Assembly (NCBI GenBank): GCA_026008535.1
Contig: BRKX01000004.1
Coordinates: 26,974,501-27,038,500 of the forward strand
Direction: 5' to 3'
From: Perilla frutescens
Taxonomy: Eukaryota > Streptophyta > Magnoliopsida > Lamiales > Lamiaceae
Length of the DNA stretch: 64,000 nt
The notes beneath the pieces were generated by a model. The model saw nothing but the letters and a program-made list of their open reading frames with translations. It made no database searches and was not told where the DNA came from. Position 1 is the stretch's first letter, and each line of letters begins with the position of its first letter. Both the position numbers and the translations under genes were made by a program. This document shows, piece after piece, positions 59,513 through 64,000 of the stretch.

Positions 59513-60142
59513 AATTAACCCGAAATTTCTTTATAAAAATATCGTGCTTGATTTTAACGTGCAACATCATGCTTTAACTTAAAAATAATTTTGGCATTAT
59601 AACGGCACAACACGATAATCTTCCGGAATTAAATAAATATAACTTGAACGGATTTTTAACGGAATGAACGAGGCTAATCTTCTAGAATAATAATAACGGA
59701 AATAGAACGAGATATATAACGTAAGCGTTATTATTTTGGAACTTTGATATGAATCGAAATACTACTTTAGACGAGCAATAATGAAGAACGCGAAGAACAT
59801 AAAGAACGGAAAGTAAATGCGGAATTTCAAAGACGGAAAAGAAATAGAATCGAGATCGACGAACAAGAATGGACGGGGTTAGGTGCGTCGAAGGAATGTG
59901 GCTAGCTCGGCGTCTCGTCGAGTTGCAACGGTGGTAGAGCCACCTGCTACGATTTCAACAGCGCCCCTAGCACATTCCCTTACCGCATCCCTTCCACGTC
60001 ACTCCGCTCTTCGTCTTGAAGAACACTCACGAAGAACGATTTTTACTTCGACAGAACCTTCGCGGATTTCAAAGCTTTTCACCCTCTCGATTTAGAAGTG
60101 AAGTGGATATGAAATGAGCAAGAATTACTAAAGGGGTGGTCC

Positions 60143-60158
60143 CCTATATATAGGAAAA
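60143..60158 (-). promoter_or_regulatory. TATA box of gypsy LTR
   Basis: On the minus strand CCTATATATAGGGG lies about 695 bp into the LTR. Transcription would run leftward toward the GC-rich block. Only the 3' LTR copy is inside the window. Confidence 0.5.
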
Positions 60159-60887
60159 GCTTTGGCTTCCCTTGAAAGCCATTGCTGTGCAGGAATACTG
60201 CAAAAGTTACCCCGAGTTCGGTTAAAAGCTGTTTTATTCGATATCGAGGTCCAAATGACTTCAAACACGAAATCTAAAAATACCGGGAGACTTGTTAGCT
60301 TGAATACTAGTGAACCGACTTATTTCGTGATGAAGACGGGTTCGTCAGAAGGAAGACGAGCAAAGATTCCCTTTTTGGAATTACTTTTACTATTCACTCA
60401 GACTGACAGATTTGGCTCCCGAGCGTTCGATTGATCTCAGAATGTCAATCCGTGAACGCCAACGGAATCCTTGAGTCATTTCCCATAAGAGGGGCCTGAC
60501 AGAACTGGACTTGGATTTACGAGGAGGATTTCATAAATTTCTCAAAACACGAACGCACGCAAAAGTTACTATTCATTCTTCTTTTAAATGCGTTTTTCAT
60601 CACCGGGAACTCAAATGACTTCAGAATTAAAATCCGAAAACACCGGCATACTCCTTGAGTTAATACCTTTTTAACGAGACTACGAATGGTCATAAAATAG
60701 TTAAAATCACATTTCTCAAAAAGGCGATCTGACTCCTAAAGTCGTGACTGACATCCAACTTTAGCTAATCTTAATTAAATTCCTTCTTTATTTAATTAAC
60801 TTATCATTAACATTCTTCTAAACCTTATTCAGAAATCTGGGGTATTACATCCTACCCTCCTTAAATAAAATTTCGTCCCGAAATTTA

Positions 60888-62705
60888 CTAACCATTATAA
60901 GCGATATCAGGGTACTTCTTGAGCAACTCGGATTCAAGCTCCCAAGTTGCTTTCTCTGAACCATGGTGGTTCCAGATTACTTTCACAAGATCGATCTCCT
61001 TATTTCTCAGCTTCTGAATTTTTTGATCCATGATGGCTTGAGGTTTTTCTTCATAGGCTAAGTCCTCATTCATGACTATCTCTTCCTTGCTAATCACGTG
61101 TTTTGGATCAAACACGTACTTCCGTAACATCGAGACATGAAAGACATCATGCATGTTACTCAGGTTGGGTGATAAGGCCAACCTGTAGGCTACTTCATTC
61201 ACCTTTTCTAAGATCTCAAAAGGTCCAATAAATCTGGGCCTTAATTTGCTTCGTTTGCCAAAACGAATTATTCCTTTTGATGGAGACACCTTCAAAAATA
61301 CTTTATCTCCAATGTCGAAACTGAGCCTTGTCCTCCTCTCATCTGCGTAGGCCTTCTGCCTATCTTGAGCTTCCTTGATGCGTTGACGAATGAGCTCGAT
61401 TTTCTGGATGGCCTCCTGGACCATCTCGGGTCCAAATATCATTTTCTCTCCGACCTCGTCCCAATATAGAGGCGATCTACACTTCTTTCCATAAAGGGCT
61501 TCATAAGGGGCCATGCCGATCGGTGTTTGGTAGCTGTTATTATAGGAAAATTCTACCAAAGGCAGTAACTCCTCCCAATTGCTTCCTTGATCGATGACGA
61601 CTCCTCTAAGCATGTCTTCTAGAATCTGGATAGTCCTTTCAGATTGGCCATCCGTTTGAGGATGGAATGTCATGCTAAAGTTGAGCTTTGATCCCATTGC
61701 ATCTTGTAGGTTCCTCCAGAATCTTGATGTAAATCTTGAATCACGGTCCGATGTAATCGAGACCGGCACTCCGTGCAAACGCACAATTTCCTTAACATAC
61801 AACTGGGCTAGTTGATCTAGTCTGTCCGTCATCCTAACAACAACAAAATGTGCCGATTTAGATAATCGGTCAACGATTACCCAAATGGCGGTATTTCCCC
61901 GCTTGGACCTTGGCAATCCTACGACAAAGTCCATGTTGATATGATCCCACTTCCATTCAGGAATTTCTAGGGGTTGAAGCAAACCGGAAGGTTTTTGATG
62001 CAAAGCTTTCACTTGTTGACAGCTCAGACACCTTTCCACGAAGGCGGCTATTTTCCTTTTCATGTTGTTCCACCAGAAATTCCTCTTGAGGTCTTGGTAC
62101 ATCTTGGTACTTCCGGGATGTGCTGTATATGGCGTGTTATGTACTTCGCACATGATTTCCTCCTTTAGTTCTCCCTTACTAGGCACACAAAGCCTTCATT
62201 TGTATAAGAGCGCGTTGTCGGCGGCTTCCGCGAATTCTTGAGAGTTATCAGTACGCGCTTCAGCCCTTTTCTTCTCAAGAAATTCGTCTCCTCTCTGGGC
62301 TTCAATTATCCTTTGCCTTAGGTCAGGCTGAGTGACTGTCGCGGCAATTTGAGCTTGAATGGTCTCGAGTGGTGTTAGCACCTCGATCTTTAACTTCTCG
62401 AACTCCTTGCGAAGATCTTCCTGAGCTGAAACGAGTCCTAACTCTGCCTTCTCTTTTCTACTTAGGGCATCTGCTACCACATTTGCTTTCCCTGGGTGGT
62501 AGTGGATCGTACAGTCATAGTCTTTTACGAGTTCTAGCCATCTTCTTTGTCTCATGTTAAGATCTTTTTGCTCGAAGAAATACTTCAAGCTTTTATGATC
62601 TGAGAAGATCTCACACTTAGCTCCGTAGAGATAGTGCCTCCAGATCTTCAGCGCATGAACGACCGCTGCTAGCTCCAAGTTATGCGTCGGGTAGTTTTGT
62701 TCGTG
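60888..62705 (-). pseudogene. Gypsy pol: RNase H end, integrase with chromodomain-like tail
   Basis: RNase H resumes at the deletion junction (EQNYPTHNLELAAVVHALKI, YHPGKANVVADALSRKEKAE). One in-frame TGA at about 62193 follows LLYK. Integrase after it is intact: HHCC zinc finger (HNTPYTAH, CLSCQQVK), catalytic Asp in INMDFVVGL, Asp in SDRDSRF and Glu in HPQTDGQSERTIQILEDM. Then DKVFLKVSPSKGIIRFGKRS, GPFEILEKV, HDVFHVSMLRKYV and a C-terminal segment (IMDQKIQKLRNKEIDLVKVI, WNHHGSEKATWE) that fits the chromodomain-like tail of Tekay/Del chromoviruses, which targets integration to chromatin. Without the 5' part it cannot make a working polyprotein. Confidence 0.88.
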
Positions 62706-64000
62706 AAGAGGGGTTACCTCAAATATCCGAACGTGTTTGCGAAGGAAAAACCCAGCAGTGACTACCTTAATAGTTCTGAGCTCGAATCCTGCTTAAGTGG
62801 ATGCTAAGTTCCATCTCTTCCTATTCTTGCTAACATTACCAAACTTAGAACAATGTCTAATGCCAATTCCTTATCACTACCTGATCTCGGCCTACAAGGG
62901 TTAAAGCTACCCTAATAAGGCAATCCTTAATCTTTAACTATACGAGCTTTAACAAAGCATAATCATTCAAATACGAGGAAATGAACGCGGATAAACATCG
63001 ATTGCAAGTAAAGCATTTCTAAACACTTCATGCTAGCATAGATTGTAAATAACAATTCTAGCATATCTAAACATACTTGAGAGCTCACTTAACTTATACT
63101 AATCTTCCTTTACTTATCTATCTCAAATAACAATTCAACGTAATCATGCATATAATTTCATTTATTCCTCTCCTTTCCTTGTACAGAGGTCAAACAGGTT
63201 GAGCAAAAATACTTTATTGGATATCTCATTTGCCCTACCATGCTTCTAGAGCTTATTAGCTCAAACTTTAGATGAGTATAGATTTACCCACCTTGATTAC
63301 GGAATGGAAGACGAGGCAACGAGCTGGTGGTCTCCCTTAGTATTTCTCCGAGGCTCGATTCCTCCTACAAAAGTCGAATCGTCGACTTAGAAGCCTTCTT
63401 CAAAGATTTTTAATAACATGATATTAAGTAACACCCAACTAATATTCCCTTAGCTAGGACTTAACATGGATTTCACGACTTGACTTAATAAGTGGATCGA
63501 GAATGGTTTAATATATTTAAGAAACCTCTGGACTCGATCTCTAAATTTTTTTTTTGACAAAAAATAACTCAATATCTTATTCGAAATAATTTGAAATTAA
63601 CTTGAATTCCTTACTATAATTTAAACTTGAACATGGCTTAAAAGTATCATAATTTTAAAGACTCGAAAAAGATCGGAAAGAAGGGGTACGAAATTAGCCC
63701 AAAAGAACAGAAACAAAACAACACGGAAAAAGGGAGGGGGGGGGGGGCGCCGCGGGGCTACCTTGCCCCGGCGGGCCACCCGCCGCCGCGGGGCTTCTAG
63801 CCCCGGCGGGCTCCTCTGCCCCCGGGCGGGCTCGTGCGCGTCCGAGAGGGGTTTGGCGCGGCGGCGCCCCCCCCCCCCCCCCCGCGGGGCTCTTTCTCTC
63901 CCTCTTTTTTCTCTCTTATCAACTGGGTTCTTTTCAACGTGTTCTTCAACTGTTCTTCGTGTTCGTTGATTTCTTCGACGAACACGAAGAACACGAAGAA
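62706..64000 (-). repeat. Truncated 5' LTR of the same gypsy element
   Basis: Collinear with about 58241-59512 of the 3' LTR, with few substitutions. Its leftmost 670 bp or so, in LTR coordinates, are missing and are replaced by the RNase H junction. It repeats the GC-rich block (poly-G near 63735, a C-run of about 19 near 63867) and the hairpin 63952-63964 / 63980-63992. It continues beyond the window. Confidence 0.9.

Larger units (their letters stand above)
57567..60849 (-). repeat. 3' LTR of chromovirus-type gypsy element
   Basis: 3283 bp; in element orientation TGTAATACCCCAG to CCGGGCTGTTACA. The polypurine complement TCCTACCCTCCTT follows at 60850. Holds the palindrome/acceptor module at 58023-58074 and the GC-rich block and hairpin listed separately. 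Small ORFs at 59136-59577 and 59883-60434 are LTR sequence. Confidence 0.9.
57567..64000 (-). mobile_element. Chromovirus-type Ty3-gypsy element with internal deletion
   Basis: Minus strand. The 3' LTR is complete (57567-60849). Pol is present from RNase H to the integrase C-terminus (60888-62705). Right of that is a second copy of the LTR, beginning partway in at 62706 and running off the window. PBS, gag, protease and RT are missing. The left TSD copy would be TTCTT (57562-57566); the other is outside. Confidence 0.88.

Noticed and set aside
59136..59577. GC-rich ORFs of 86-101 codons as genes or a CpG-island promoter
   Set aside because: They lie in an LTR block of G/C homopolymers and repeats, occur on both strands, and the homopolymers differ in the other LTR copy, so frames are not conserved.
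1..64000. tRNA, rRNA, organelle-derived DNA, viral integrants or a toxin/defence gene cluster
   Set aside because: None recognised by eye on either strand; a tRNAscan and organelle or viral BLAST search would be decisive and could not be run.

Overview
The window looks like nuclear DNA of a eudicot plant, in a repeat-dense region. It is AT-rich, carries plant-specific transposable-element lineages (SIRE-type and Tork-type Ty1-copia, chromovirus-type Ty3-gypsy, pogo/Emigrant-like, PIF/Harbinger-like and a probable Helitron), and has one recognisable plant gene at its left edge. All assignments come from reading motifs, terminal repeats and target-site duplications (TSDs) by eye; no database was searched.

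Layout. (1) 1-660, minus strand: an intronless RING-finger E3 ubiquitin ligase gene that runs off the left edge. (2) 661-2582: its upstream region and a pogo-like DNA transposon (1817-2517). (3) 2583-9589: a Tork-like copia element with both LTRs and a gag-pol broken by stops and frameshifts. (4) 9590-16556: AT-rich DNA with a probable Helitron, exon-like remnants of an unidentified minus-strand gene, a 2.37 kb solo gypsy LTR (12307-14676, TSD ATTAT) inside one of those exons, an LTR-like block, a 126-bp tandem repeat and the left arm of a possible TIR element. (5) 16557-52012: a four-deep nest. A SIRE-type copia element (plus, TSD GTCCT) holds a second copia element (minus, 18375-43427, TSD GATGG). 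That holds a gypsy element (minus, 22534-38674, imperfect TSD ATCCC/ACCCC), which holds a fourth, non-coding gypsy-type element (minus, 25276-33945, TSD GTAGC). Reading frames resume across the GATGG, ATCCC and GTAGC junctions. (6) 52018-55139: the other arm of the possible TIR element, then exon-like minus-strand sequence partly duplicated from 11.7-12.0 kb. (7) 55140-57566: a decayed PIF/Harbinger transposon. (8) 57567 to the right edge: a chromovirus-type gypsy element (minus) inserted in the Harbinger element, with a complete 3' LTR, an integrase with its catalytic triad, and an internal deletion joining RNase H to a truncated 5' LTR.

How the parts relate. Apart from the RING gene nothing forms a pathway; the window is a layered record of insertions. 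Where a primer-binding site can be seen it is of the initiator-tRNA-Met type. The innermost element has LTRs of identical length (2873 bp) and about 1.4 percent hand-counted divergence, as expected of the youngest layer. No clearly new enzyme system was found. The least ordinary signals are a palindrome plus splice-acceptor-like module shared by four otherwise different gypsy LTRs, a GC-rich block with a perfect hairpin in one LTR, copy-number change of a terminal repeat at an LTR end, and an envelope-like third ORF in the SIRE element.
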